The notes under the pieces: model-generated
What the model was told of the DNA's origin: nothing
The model's input: the letters and a program-made list of their open reading frames with translations, nothing else
Database searches by the model: none
Shown here: positions 26,846-34,499 of the stretch, in pieces
How the letters are laid out: the number at the start of each line of letters is the position of its first letter
Numbering within the stretch: the stretch's first letter is position 1
Program-made: the position numbers and the translations under genes
Source: Neoaquamicrobium sediminum
Lineage (GTDB): Bacteria > Pseudomonadota > Alphaproteobacteria > Rhizobiales > Rhizobiaceae
Length of the DNA: 64,000 bases
Direction of reading: 5' to 3'
Assembly: GCF_013240295.1 (NCBI RefSeq)
Contig: NZ_JABETK010000002.1
Location: 1,302,001-1,366,000, forward strand

Positions 26846-27403
26846 TCAGACTTCCCCGGCCGACATGATGAGCTTCAGCCGTTTCTTCGCTTCATGGATG
26901 TGCCAAGAGACTGTCGTCTCCGAGCAGCCGAGCAGGTCGGCCGCCTCGGCGTGGCTCAGCGCCTCGCCATAGACCAGCGTCACCGCCTCCTGCTGTTTGG
27001 GCGGCAGGTCGCGCACCGCCTCCCATAGCGCCTCGGCCGGTTCATTCGCCTCATAAGCCGCGCTCTCGATGCGCGCTTGAATGCCGTAGGCCCGCCGCCG
27101 CGTGGCCTCACGCGCGGCACTCCGTCCTTGGTCTCGCACCGCGTTGACGACGACAGGGTAGAGCCAGGTGGTGAACGCGCTGCCGCCCCGATAGGTACGG
27201 ATGGCACGGCCAAGCCGCGCGCAGACATCCTGCGCGATGTCTTCCGCATCGGCGCGATGTCCCGTCATCCGGTAGGCGATACGGAAGACGAAGGCATAGT
27301 GCCGCTTGACTAGCCGCGCAAACGACGACCGGTCGCCGGCCGCAGCCCTGCGCGCCAGCTCACCGTCGGAGACGTCTTCTTCGTCCATCGTCAGCGCCAT
27401 CAT
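26846..27403 (-). CDS. ECF RNA polymerase sigma factor
   Basis: A 185-aa ECF sigma factor. Region 2 reads FARLVKRHYAFVFRIAYRMTGHRADAEDIAQDV (about 28-60) and binds the -10 element; region 4 reads LPPKQQEAVTLVYGEALSHAEAADLLGCSETTVSWHIHEAKKRL (about 129-172) with an HTH for the -35 element. No classical anti-sigma gene is next to it; the adjacent membrane VWA protein, 2 bases downstream, may control it. Start ATG 27403 is followed by in-frame ATGs at 27400 and 27388 and the true start is uncertain. Confidence 0.93.
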   Translation of the reverse strand: MMALTMDEEDVSDGELARRAAAGDRSSFARLVKRHYAFVFRIAYRMTGHRADAEDIAQDVCARLGRAIRTYRGGSAFTTWLYPVVVNAVRDQGRSAAREATRRRAYGIQARIESAAYEANEPAEALWEAVRDLPPKQQEAVTLVYGEALSHAEAADLLGCSETTVSWHIHEAKKRLKLIMSAGEV

Positions 27404-27456
27404 CGCCCGTTGGACGTCTCAATCCCGCCGATCCTTGGGTGGGGCAAGGAAAAAAT

Positions 27457-28140
27457 CTACAGCCCCGCAAAAGCTGCCTGATGAAATGCCTGCACCGCCG
27501 CCGGATAGCGCCATTCTGCACCGATGGGACAGGCATTGCGCGCAAGGCAGCCCGCACTCCCGCAGGTGTACCCTGTGCGGCCCCGGACATGCGAGACGCA
27601 ACCGGGATAGTCGAACCCCGAGGCTGAAAAGGCATCGACCGGGCAGGCATTCAGGCAAGGTTTTCCGTCACATAGATCGCAAGGGTGAATCGGTTTCTCA
27701 AGCGCGGGAAACGCAAGTTCGCGGTCGAACAGCAATGCGCCGCGATAGGCGTGCCAGAGCCCGTAGACCGGATGCATGAGGAGGCCGAGCGGCGACGGTC
27801 TCAGTTCTTCCGAACGCATCGCCCACTGCTGGAACGGCGCGAACGGGCGGTCGTTCGGCATGATGAGGCGAGCACCGACGCGATCGGCGACCTCGCCGAT
27901 CACCAGCCGCGACCATGTGTCGAGCGGGTTGGGGAGGTTTACAGGTTGGGTCTCTCGCCAGAGCGAGAAATGCCGCCAGTAGCCCGCTCCCGCATTCCCG
28001 ACCAGAAGAACCGAGCGCGCGGGAGCGCCGGAACGACCGGCAAGTCCCTCCTCGTCAGCCGCGAAGGAAAAACCGCCACGCAGGATGAGGCCGTGAGAAG
28101 CAAGGGCAGACGCGATCTGGTTGAGAAGCTCACCGCTCAT
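27457..28140 (-). CDS. 4Fe-4S cluster protein, related to epoxyqueuosine reductase ferredoxin domain
   Basis: A 227-aa cytosolic protein. The C-terminal half has HPCDLCDGKPCLNACPVDAF (about 148-167), a full C-x2-C-x3-C-x3-C-P ferredoxin motif, and a second Cys group (CGSAGCLARNACPIG, about 189-203). The N-terminal half has VLLVGNAGAGYW and a domain like that in QueG-type or reductive-dehalogenase-like proteins but without the corrinoid-binding signature. A role as an electron carrier is likely; the partner is unknown. It is 53 bases upstream of the ECF sigma gene on the same strand. Confidence 0.8.
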   Translation of the reverse strand: MSGELLNQIASALASHGLILRGGFSFAADEEGLAGRSGAPARSVLLVGNAGAGYWRHFSLWRETQPVNLPNPLDTWSRLVIGEVADRVGARLIMPNDRPFAPFQQWAMRSEELRPSPLGLLMHPVYGLWHAYRGALLFDRELAFPALEKPIHPCDLCDGKPCLNACPVDAFSASGFDYPGCVSHVRGRTGYTCGSAGCLARNACPIGAEWRYPAAVQAFHQAAFAGL

Positions 28141-28337
28141 CCTTGGTTCCTCCAGTTCGGCCCGCTCCCTGACGTCAATCGTCGCCAGCTATGGCCGCCA
28201 TTCACGACAGAACCGGCCAATCCGGCGGAGGCTTTGTCGCAATATCATCCTTTCCCGTCCGGCCCGCGTATGGCGCTGCGCCAGACTTCCTTGTGGATGA
28301 TGTCGGCCACTTTAGCCCGGCCTGACGCGGGCTCCTT

Positions 28338-29913
28338 TCACGTGAAGGCGTCGGGCATCGCCTCTTTCTTCTGCGAGACGAAATCGCGCAGGCCATCGGC
28401 GATACCCGGATCGAGATAGGGCGCTTCGTAGCTCTCCAGCCACCGGCGGGCGAGTTCGTTAGCCCGCTGTGGCGCGGTCTTCTCGCCCTCGGCCTGCCAC
28501 TGCTCGAAGGAGTTGTTGTCGGCAATGGACGAGCGATAGAAGGCGGACTGGAAATTGGCCTGGGTATGGGAACAGCCGAGATAGTGGCTCCCCGGCCCGA
28601 CCTCGCGGATCGCGTCCATCGCCTGCCCGTTTTCGGACAGGTCGACGCCTGCGGCGAACTTCTGCGCCATGCCGAGCTGGTCGACATCCATCATGAACTT
28701 CTCGTAGCAGGACGCGAGCCCGCCCTCGAGCCAGCCAGCGGAGTGCAGCACGAAATTGGTGCCGGCAAGCAGCGTCGAGTTGAGCGTGTTGGCACTCTCA
28801 TAGGCCGCCTGTGCATCCGGAACCTTGGATGCGCATAGCGACCCGCCGGTGCGGAACGGCAGGCCGAGACGCCGCGCAAGCTGGGCCGCACCGTAGGAGA
28901 CCAGCGACGGTTCCGGCGTGCCGAAGGTCGGCGCACCGGACTGCATGGAGATCGAGGACGCGAAAGTGCCGAACAGCACCGGTGCGCCCGGCCGCACGAG
29001 CTGCGTGAAGGCGGCACCCGCCAGCACCTCGGCAAGCACCTGCGTCAGCGTGCCCGCGACCGTCACCGGGCTCATCGCGCCGGCGAGAATGAACGGCGTG
29101 ATGATCGTCGCCTGGTTGTTGCGGGCATAGACCTTGGCCGCGCCCAGCATGGTCTCGTCGAAGACCATCGGCGAGTTGGCGTTGATAAGGTTGATGATGA
29201 CCGTGTTCTGGTCGACGAACTCCTCGCCGAACAGGATCTTCGCCATGGCAACCGTGTCTTCGGCGCGTTCCGGCGCGGTCACCGAGCCCATGAAAGGCTT
29301 GTCGGATAGCGTCATATGCGCCAGCACCATGTCCAGATGGCGCTTGTTGACCGGCACGTCGACCGGCTCGCACACCGTGCCGCCGGAATGGTGGATCGAC
29401 GGCGCCAGATAGGCGAGCTTCACGAAATTGCGGAAATCCTCGATCGTCGCATAACGGCGGTTGCCATCGAGGCGCGCGCACGAAGGGCGGGCCGTAGACA
29501 GGCGCGAAAACGGTGGCGTCGCCACCGATCTGCACGGAACGCTCCGGGTTGCGCGCATGCTGGGTGAACACGGATGGAGCGGATTTCAGCAGCGACCGCG
29601 GGAGGCCTTTCGGGAAATGGACCCGCTCGCCCTTCACGTCCGCGCCGGCATCCTTCCACATTGCCAGCGCTTCGGCATCGTCGCGAAACTCGATGCCGAT
29701 CTCCTCGAGAACCGTGTCGGCATTGGCCTCGATCAGCGCGAGACCTTCCTCGTTGAGCACCTCGTAAAGCGGAATATTGCGCTTGATGTAGGTGAGCTGC
29801 GGCCCTGCGCCGCCGCCAGTACGCGCCGCGCGGCGTGCCGCTGCACCGCCCCTGTCGCCGCGTCCACGGCGTCCGCCGCCAGCGCCCTGCTCGACAGCCA
29901 GATTGTCTTCCAT
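28338..29913 (-). CDS. MttB-family corrinoid methyltransferase 2 (frameshifted)
   Basis: About 524 aa when repaired. It has an Arg/Gly-rich N-terminal tail (GGRRGRGDRGG, about 13-23, to ARRAARTGGG), then PLYEVLNEEGLALIEANADTVL, SVFTQHARNPERSVQIGG and, after the break, RYATIEDFRNFVKLAYL, LAGAMSPVTVAGTLTQVLAE and FASSISMQSGAPTFGTPE. The frame breaks at about 29472-29479 within GCGCGCGC, one extra base; both sides are conserved. No amber codon is in frame, so it does not use pyrrolysine. It is divergent from the corrinoid protein gene, the expected methyl acceptor, in the arrangement known for non-Pyl MttB systems. Confidence 0.92.
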
Positions 29914-30178
29914 GACCGTTTCCCTGAATCCCGTAATGCCGCCGGGCGGCTCTTTGCCCGGATCGTAGCCAAGCAACCTTGCAGAAGCGGCCAGCCAGCG
30001 CCAGCCCGTGTCGCAAAATCGACAGGAAGTGCTGTCAGTTCCAAACGGGCCTGCTTCGGTCGCTTTCCTATCGCGGCACGTCGCAAATCAGCTAAGAAAC
30101 CTGGTTTGTCGCGGATTATGAATTGGGAGAACGTTGCGGGCACCGTTTGTCCGCGCATGGCATTTGCAGGAGCCCGAG
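29914..30178. promoter_or_regulatory. Divergent control region of the methyltransferase system
   Basis: This 265-base gap lies between mttB2 and the corrinoid gene. It contains TGTCG-CAAAAT-CGACA (30009-30024), CGTCGC (30080-30085) and TGTCGC-N8-AA (30107-30122). TGTCGC-N8-AA is, as I recall, the half-site of Pseudomonas ArgR, a GATase-AraC regulator of the same family as the GlxA-type gene at 40560. The motif could therefore be the binding site of that regulator or a relative. This is inference. Confidence 0.4.
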
Positions 30179-30877
30179 ATGTCAGACGACGAAATCATCC
30201 TCTCCGAGCTTTCCGACGAGGAACTGGTGCAGCAGATGCACGACGACCTCTATGACGGGCTGAAGGAGGAGATCGAGGAAGGAACGAACATCCTTCTGGA
30301 GCGCGGTTGGGTCCCTTACGACGTCCTCACCGAAGCGTTAGTCGAGGGCATGCGCATCGTCGGCGAAGATTTCCGCGACGGCATTCTTTTCGTGCCTGAG
30401 GTGCTGCTGTCAGCCAACGCCATGAAGGCCGGCATGGCTATCTTGCGCCCGCTGCTGGCTGCAACCGGCGCGCCCAAGCAGGGCAAGCTCGTGATCGGCA
30501 CAGTCAAGGGCGACATTCACGACATTGGCAAGAACCTCGTCGGCATGATGATGGAGGGTGCGGGCTTCGACGTCGTCGACCTCGGTATCAACAATCCTGT
30601 CGAGAACTATCTGGCCGCGATCGAGGAGCATCAGCCCGACATCGTCGGCATGTCGGCCCTGCTCACGACCACAATGCCTTACATGAAGGTCGTGATCGAC
30701 ACGATGAAGGAAAAGGGTATCCGCGACGACTACGTCGTGCTCGTGGGCGGCGCACCGCTCAACGAGGAGTTCGGCAAGGCTGTCGGAGCCGACGCCTACT
30801 GCCGCGACGCGGCTGTGGCCGTGGAAACGGCGAAGGATTTCATGAAGCGCAAGCACAACGTCCACGCCTCGGCCTGA
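30179..30877 (+). CDS. Corrinoid protein of methyltransferase system (MtbC/MttC/MtgC type)
   Basis: A 232-aa B12-carrying protein. The N-terminal helical cap domain is acidic (SDDEIILSELSDEELVQQM) and is followed by the cobalamin-binding Rossmann domain with GDIHDIGKNLVG (about 117-128), whose D-x-H-x-x-G provides the lower axial His, then LLTTTMPYMKVVIDTMKEKG and VVLVGGAPLNEEFGKAVGADAYCRDA. It accepts the methyl group from MttB and donates it to the MtrH-like enzyme. The start ATG follows CAGGAGCCCGAG. It is divergent from mttB2 and ends in an 11-bp terminator hairpin. Confidence 0.95.
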   Translation: MSDDEIILSELSDEELVQQMHDDLYDGLKEEIEEGTNILLERGWVPYDVLTEALVEGMRIVGEDFRDGILFVPEVLLSANAMKAGMAILRPLLAATGAPKQGKLVIGTVKGDIHDIGKNLVGMMMEGAGFDVVDLGINNPVENYLAAIEEHQPDIVGMSALLTTTMPYMKVVIDTMKEKGIRDDYVVLVGGAPLNEEFGKAVGADAYCRDAAVAVETAKDFMKRKHNVHASA

Positions 30878-30886
30878 GGCGTGGAC
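30860..30886. terminator. Bidirectional terminator hairpin
   Basis: GTCCACGCCTC and GAGGCGTGGAC form an 11-bp stem around GGCCT, overlapping the TGA of the corrinoid gene. GTTTCAAGC follows, so T-content is low. It separates the corrinoid gene from the convergent entericidin gene. Confidence 0.6.
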
Positions 30887-30909
30887 GTTTCAAGCTTTCG
30901 CCGTGACGA

Positions 30910-31068
30910 TTAGTAAGTCGACCGCTCGATATTGCGGCCTGCGTCCTGCGTAGCATCCACCGCATTCGCGGTGTCGGCGCCCATGCCGCGGATGGTATTG
31001 GCGCAACCGGCCGCAAAGCCGGCAACGAGAACGAGAACGGCGAGCTTGGACATGGTGGATTTGGTCAT
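30910..31068 (-). CDS. Entericidin-type small lipoprotein
   Basis: A 52-aa lipoprotein, too short to stand out among longer ORFs. It starts MTKSTMSKLAVLVLVAGFAA and has the lipobox AAGC, followed by ANTIRGMGADTANAVDATQD, the usual entericidin A/B mature part. It would be lipidated and sit in the membrane. The ribosome site GGAG precedes ATG 31068. It lies in the opposite direction to the corrinoid genes and does not appear functionally linked to them. Confidence 0.85.
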   Translation of the reverse strand: MTKSTMSKLAVLVLVAGFAAGCANTIRGMGADTANAVDATQDAGRNIERSTY

Positions 31069-31122
31069 CGTGAAACTCCGCATCGTCGATGCGCCCCTCT
31101 GGCGCTGTGAAAGGTGACAGAC

Positions 31123-31734
31123 ATGCAACGCGCGGAACCCGAAAAGGTTCTCGTAATCGCATGCGGAATGCTGGCGCGCGAAATCCTGGCGGTGAAAGAG
31201 AGGCTTGGTCTCGATCATATCGACCTGACCTGCCTGCCCGCCGAACTCCACTACAGGCCGGATAGAATCCCGGACGCGATGGACGCGGCGATTAAGACTG
31301 CGCGGGCGCAAGGCTATGCGGCGATCTTTGCCGGTTACGCTGATTGCGGCACGGGCGGCATGCTCGACCGGGTGCTGGAACGACACGGCGTCGAGCGCAT
31401 GGATGGCCCGCACTGCTTCGCCTTTTACCAAGGCGAAGCACGGTTTGCGGCGGTGGAAGAAGCCGACATGACGGCCTTCTACATGACCGACTTCCTGTGT
31501 CGGCAGTTCGACGCGTTCTTCATGAAGCCGCTCGGCCTCGACCGCCACCCTGAGCTGGCGCAGGACTTCTTTGGAAACTACGAGAAGGTTGTCTATCTGG
31601 CCCAGACAGACGACCCGTCGCTCGAAAAGGTGGCTCGCGATGCGGCTGAAATGCTCGGCCTTGCCTACGAGAAGCGCATGACGGGTTACGGCGATCTGGA
31701 ACCTGCGCTTGCCCGGCTTTCGACGCGATCTTGA
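31123..31734 (+). CDS. DUF1638 family protein
   Basis: A 203-aa cytosolic protein of DUF1638: VLVIACGMLAREILAVKERLGL (about 8-29), FAGYADCGTGGMLDRVLERHG, ARFAAVEEADMTAFYMTDFLCRQFD and NYEKVVYLAQTDD. Conserved Cys, His and acidic residues suggest a metal or cofactor role, but no reaction is established. DUF1638 genes recur in MttB/corrinoid clusters of alphaproteobacteria, so it should serve this pathway. ATG 31123 follows GAAAGG eight bases upstream; GTG 31114 overlaps that site and is less likely. Confidence 0.88.
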   Translation: MQRAEPEKVLVIACGMLAREILAVKERLGLDHIDLTCLPAELHYRPDRIPDAMDAAIKTARAQGYAAIFAGYADCGTGGMLDRVLERHGVERMDGPHCFAFYQGEARFAAVEEADMTAFYMTDFLCRQFDAFFMKPLGLDRHPELAQDFFGNYEKVVYLAQTDDPSLEKVARDAAEMLGLAYEKRMTGYGDLEPALARLSTRS

Positions 31735-31784
31735 AACCGCCGGATTTGCCCGGCGGGATGGCCGGAACCACCGGAGACCGATCT

Positions 31785-32356
31785 ATGCGCCGTACAGCCC
31801 TCATTGCACTTGCCCTGCTCCTGTCCACGCCGGCCTTCGCCACCGGAGAGATCGAAAGCCTCATCACCGACGCGGACCGCGCTCGGCTTGAAGCCTATGA
31901 GACAACCCGCGATGCAGCCGTTGCGGAAGCGCGCGAAGGTGGCAGCCCTGAGGACATCGCCATAATGGATCGCACGCTTTCGGCCCTGCACCAGTCGTTC
32001 GAGGGCTTCGACATGACCGGCGATTGGCAATGCCGCACCACCAAGGTTGGGGGCTGGCAAATCTGGTCGTCTATTCTTGGTTTCGTTGCAGGGTCACCGA
32101 TGACGGCTCCGGCTGGAAGCTCGAAAAACTGTCGGGTTCGCAACGGACGACCGGCCGTTTCTTCACCGATTCCGACACCCGCCTGATCTATATCGGCTCC
32201 GGCAGCATTCATGATGCAAAACCCGCAGCTTACGGCTCGGGACCTGAAAGCGACCAGGCCGGTTATGCGTTTCGAACCGGCGAGGCAGAATGGCATATCG
32301 AGTTCCCCGCCCCCCACTACGAATCGAAACTCGACATCCTCGAATTCCGCCGCTGA
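31785..32356 (+). CDS. DUF4893-like exported protein (frameshifted)
   Basis: About 190 aa when repaired. A signal peptide (MRRTALIALALLLSTPAFAT) is followed by SLITDADRARLEAYETTRD, FDMTGDWQCRTTKVG, and in another frame LVVYSWFRCRVTDDGSGW, GRFFTDSDTRLIYIGSG and EAEWHIEFPAPHYESKLDILE. The break is in the G5 run at 32049-32053, where six G would restore the frame. This periplasmic protein of unknown function seems an unrelated insertion in the methyltransferase operon. The start follows CCGGAGACC. Confidence 0.8.
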
Positions 32357-32452
32357 CCGCGCGTCGTTTTTGAATGCACGCGCGTCGTCCGGCAACAAGC
32401 AGGCGCGCGCGCTTCCGCGCAATGGTCATTGTGGAGTGAGGAGAACAGCCGC

Positions 32453-32755
32453 ATGGCGGATCTAATCGTCGTCTACTGGCGCGACATCCCGGCACAAGTG
32501 ATCGTCAGAAAAGGACGGCAGAACGCCAAGCGCGAGCTGCCGCTGCGCTTCACCGAGGCTATCGACATGTGCGCCATGCGAACCGGCGCAGGCGATACCG
32601 ACGCGTATCTGGCCGAGTGGCGCAAGGCAGACCCCGAACCTGTCGGCGACGACCTTGAGGCTGAAGCCGACAAGGCGTTTGCCGAACTCGACGCGGCCTA
32701 TGACCGCGAACGTCTCGTCGCACTCGTGAAGGCGGGCGGAAGGGAAAATGTCTGA
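32453..32755 (+). CDS. Small 'virulence factor' family protein of the MetF cluster
   Basis: A 100-aa protein of the family annotated as 'virulence factor' (PF13769-type): LIVVYWRDIPAQVIVRKGRQNAKRELPLRF (4-33), then DMCAMRTGAGDTDAYLAEWRK. The name comes from a genetic screen and says little about its action. In alphaproteobacteria it regularly precedes the MetV-like and MetF-like genes, so it is probably an assembly factor or small subunit of that folate reductase. It starts at ATG 32453 after GAGGAGAAC and overlaps the next gene by eight bases. Confidence 0.85.
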   Translation: MADLIVVYWRDIPAQVIVRKGRQNAKRELPLRFTEAIDMCAMRTGAGDTDAYLAEWRKADPEPVGDDLEAEADKAFAELDAAYDRERLVALVKAGGRENV

Positions 32756-33338
32756 CAAGCAGCAGCCGACGGTCACCCAGGCCACCCAGGTTCGCAACGC
32801 GGCGCCCAAGACCGCATACAAGCCCGCAGACGTATCCCCGCAGCGGCGTGTCCAGCGCCGCTACACGATGCGGCTGTGGTCGGTGCGCCACTCGCGTGGG
32901 CTCGAATGGTTCTACGAGCGCTTTGCCGACGTCTTTCTGCTGCTGCACCCGATCTGGAAAGCGGTCGGATATTCACGCGCCGAAGCGCCGGTGAAGTTCG
33001 TCGAGAAACGGGTCAAGGGCCTCATGTTCGACTGCCGCATGTGCGGCCAGTGCGTGCTGTCGTCCACCGGCATGTCATGCCCCATGAATTGCCCGAAACA
33101 GCTCCGCAACGGCCCCTGCGGCGGCGTGCGCGCCAACGGCAATTGCGAGGTCGAGCCGGATATGCCCTGCGTGTGGGTGAAGGCCTGGGAAGGCTCGCGC
33201 AACATGCGCAATGGCGATGCGATCCTCGCCGTGCAGAAACCCGTCGACCAGTCTCTGCGCGAAACGTCGGCCTGGCTGCGCGTGACGGCTCGCGCCGCCG
33301 CCGAGCGTGAGAAGGCGAAAAAGGGAGAGCCTGCATGA
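32748..33338 (+). CDS. MetV-like methylenetetrahydrofolate reductase C-terminal domain protein
   Basis: A 196-aa protein of the methylene-tetrahydrofolate reductase C-terminal family (MetV/PF12225). A Cys-rich core is clear: FDCRMCGQCVLSSTGMSCPM (about 88-107) with NCPKQLRNGPCGGVRANGNC and CVW, consistent with Fe-S or zinc binding. In acetogens MetV pairs with MetF for electron transfer in methyl-H4folate metabolism. Here the metF-like gene overlaps it by four bases (ATGA, 33335-33338), so a MetFV-type complex is expected. It would oxidise or reduce the methyl group released from the corrinoid system. Confidence 0.9.
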   Translation: MSDKQQPTVTQATQVRNAAPKTAYKPADVSPQRRVQRRYTMRLWSVRHSRGLEWFYERFADVFLLLHPIWKAVGYSRAEAPVKFVEKRVKGLMFDCRMCGQCVLSSTGMSCPMNCPKQLRNGPCGGVRANGNCEVEPDMPCVWVKAWEGSRNMRNGDAILAVQKPVDQSLRETSAWLRVTARAAAEREKAKKGEPA

Positions 33339-34441
33339 CCCCCTCCCCGCGCCCTCCGCAGCCTGACGAGAACCCCGCCGGCATCGACCTGCCACTAGAC
33401 CCGCTGCCCGGCCATTCGTCGCGCGGCCGGCTTGAGCGCATCCTGCGGCGCGGCGAGTTCGCGGTGACCACCGAGCTCAACCCGCCGGACAGCGCCGATC
33501 CCGAAGACGTCTACGAGCGCGCCAAGGTCTTCGACGGTTGGGTCGACGCGATCAACGCCGTCGATGCGTCGGGCGCCAACTGCCATATGTCGTCGGTCGG
33601 CATCTGCGCGCTGCTGACCCGCATGGGTTATGCGCCGGTGTACCAGATTTCCTGTCGCGACCGGAACCGCATCGCGATCCAGGGCGACGTGCTGGGTGCC
33701 GCCGCGATGGGCGTGGCCAACATGCTGTGCCTGACGGGCGACGGGGTGCAGGCCGGCGACCAGCCGGGCGCAAAGCCCGTCTTCGATCTCGACTGCATGT
33801 CGCTGCTGGAAACGGTCCGCACCATGCGCGACGAGCAGAAATTCCTCTCCGGCCGCAAGCTGACGACGCCGCCCGCCGTTTTCCTGGGTGCCGCGATCAA
33901 CCCGTTCGCGCCACCCTATGAATTCCGCCCCCACCGGCTCGCCAAGAAGATCGCGGCAGGCGCCCAGTTCGTGCAGAGCCAGTACTGCTTCGATGTGCCG
34001 ATGTTTCGTGAATACATGAGGCGCGTCAATGATCTCGGGCTCACCGAGCAATGCTATGTGCTGTGCGGTGTGGGGCCGCTTGCCTCGGCCAAGACGGCGC
34101 GATGGATCCGCGCCAACGTGCCCGGCATCCATATCCCCGATGCGGTGATCGCACGGCTCGAAGGTGCGGCCGACCAGAAAAAGGAAGGCAAGCAGATCGC
34201 CATCGACATCATCAACGAAGTCAAGGAAATCGAGGGCGTGTCAGGCATCCACGTGATGGCCTATCGCCAGGAGGAGTTCGTCGCCGAGATCGTGCACGAA
34301 TCCGGCGTGCTCAAGGGCCGCCGTCCGTGGCGCCGCGAACCGCGTGCGGACGACGCCATGGTCGCCGAACGCCTCGATCACATCCTGCACGACAGCCCCA
34401 CCGAAACCCCGCAGGCGATCGTCAGCCAGGCCGCCACCTGA
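33335..34441 (+). CDS. Methylenetetrahydrofolate reductase, MetF-like
   Basis: A 368-aa TIM-barrel flavoprotein of the MetF family. Recognisable are FAVTTELNPPDSADPEDVYE (about 38-57), ANMLCLTGDGVQAGDQPGAK, AKKIAAGAQFVQSQYCFDV and GVGPLASAKTARWIRANVPGI. It interconverts methyl- and methylene-tetrahydrofolate. Together with the MetV-like protein it should oxidise methyl-H4folate made by the MtrH-like enzyme, feeding C1 units to catabolism or biosynthesis. The gene overlaps metV and is followed by 58 bases to the next gene. A separate biosynthetic MetF may exist elsewhere in the genome. Confidence 0.9.
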   Translation: MTPSPRPPQPDENPAGIDLPLDPLPGHSSRGRLERILRRGEFAVTTELNPPDSADPEDVYERAKVFDGWVDAINAVDASGANCHMSSVGICALLTRMGYAPVYQISCRDRNRIAIQGDVLGAAAMGVANMLCLTGDGVQAGDQPGAKPVFDLDCMSLLETVRTMRDEQKFLSGRKLTTPPAVFLGAAINPFAPPYEFRPHRLAKKIAAGAQFVQSQYCFDVPMFREYMRRVNDLGLTEQCYVLCGVGPLASAKTARWIRANVPGIHIPDAVIARLEGAADQKKEGKQIAIDIINEVKEIEGVSGIHVMAYRQEEFVAEIVHESGVLKGRRPWRREPRADDAMVAERLDHILHDSPTETPQAIVSQAAT

Positions 34442-34499
34442 ATTCGCGCTTGCAAGCGCCCTCTATTCGGGACATCCCGACAAAGAACGGAGACACAAC

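Noticed and set aside
13204..29913. Pyrrolysine insertion in the MttB genes
   Set aside because: No in-frame TAG is present in either gene; the interruptions are single-base shifts, not stop-codon readthrough.
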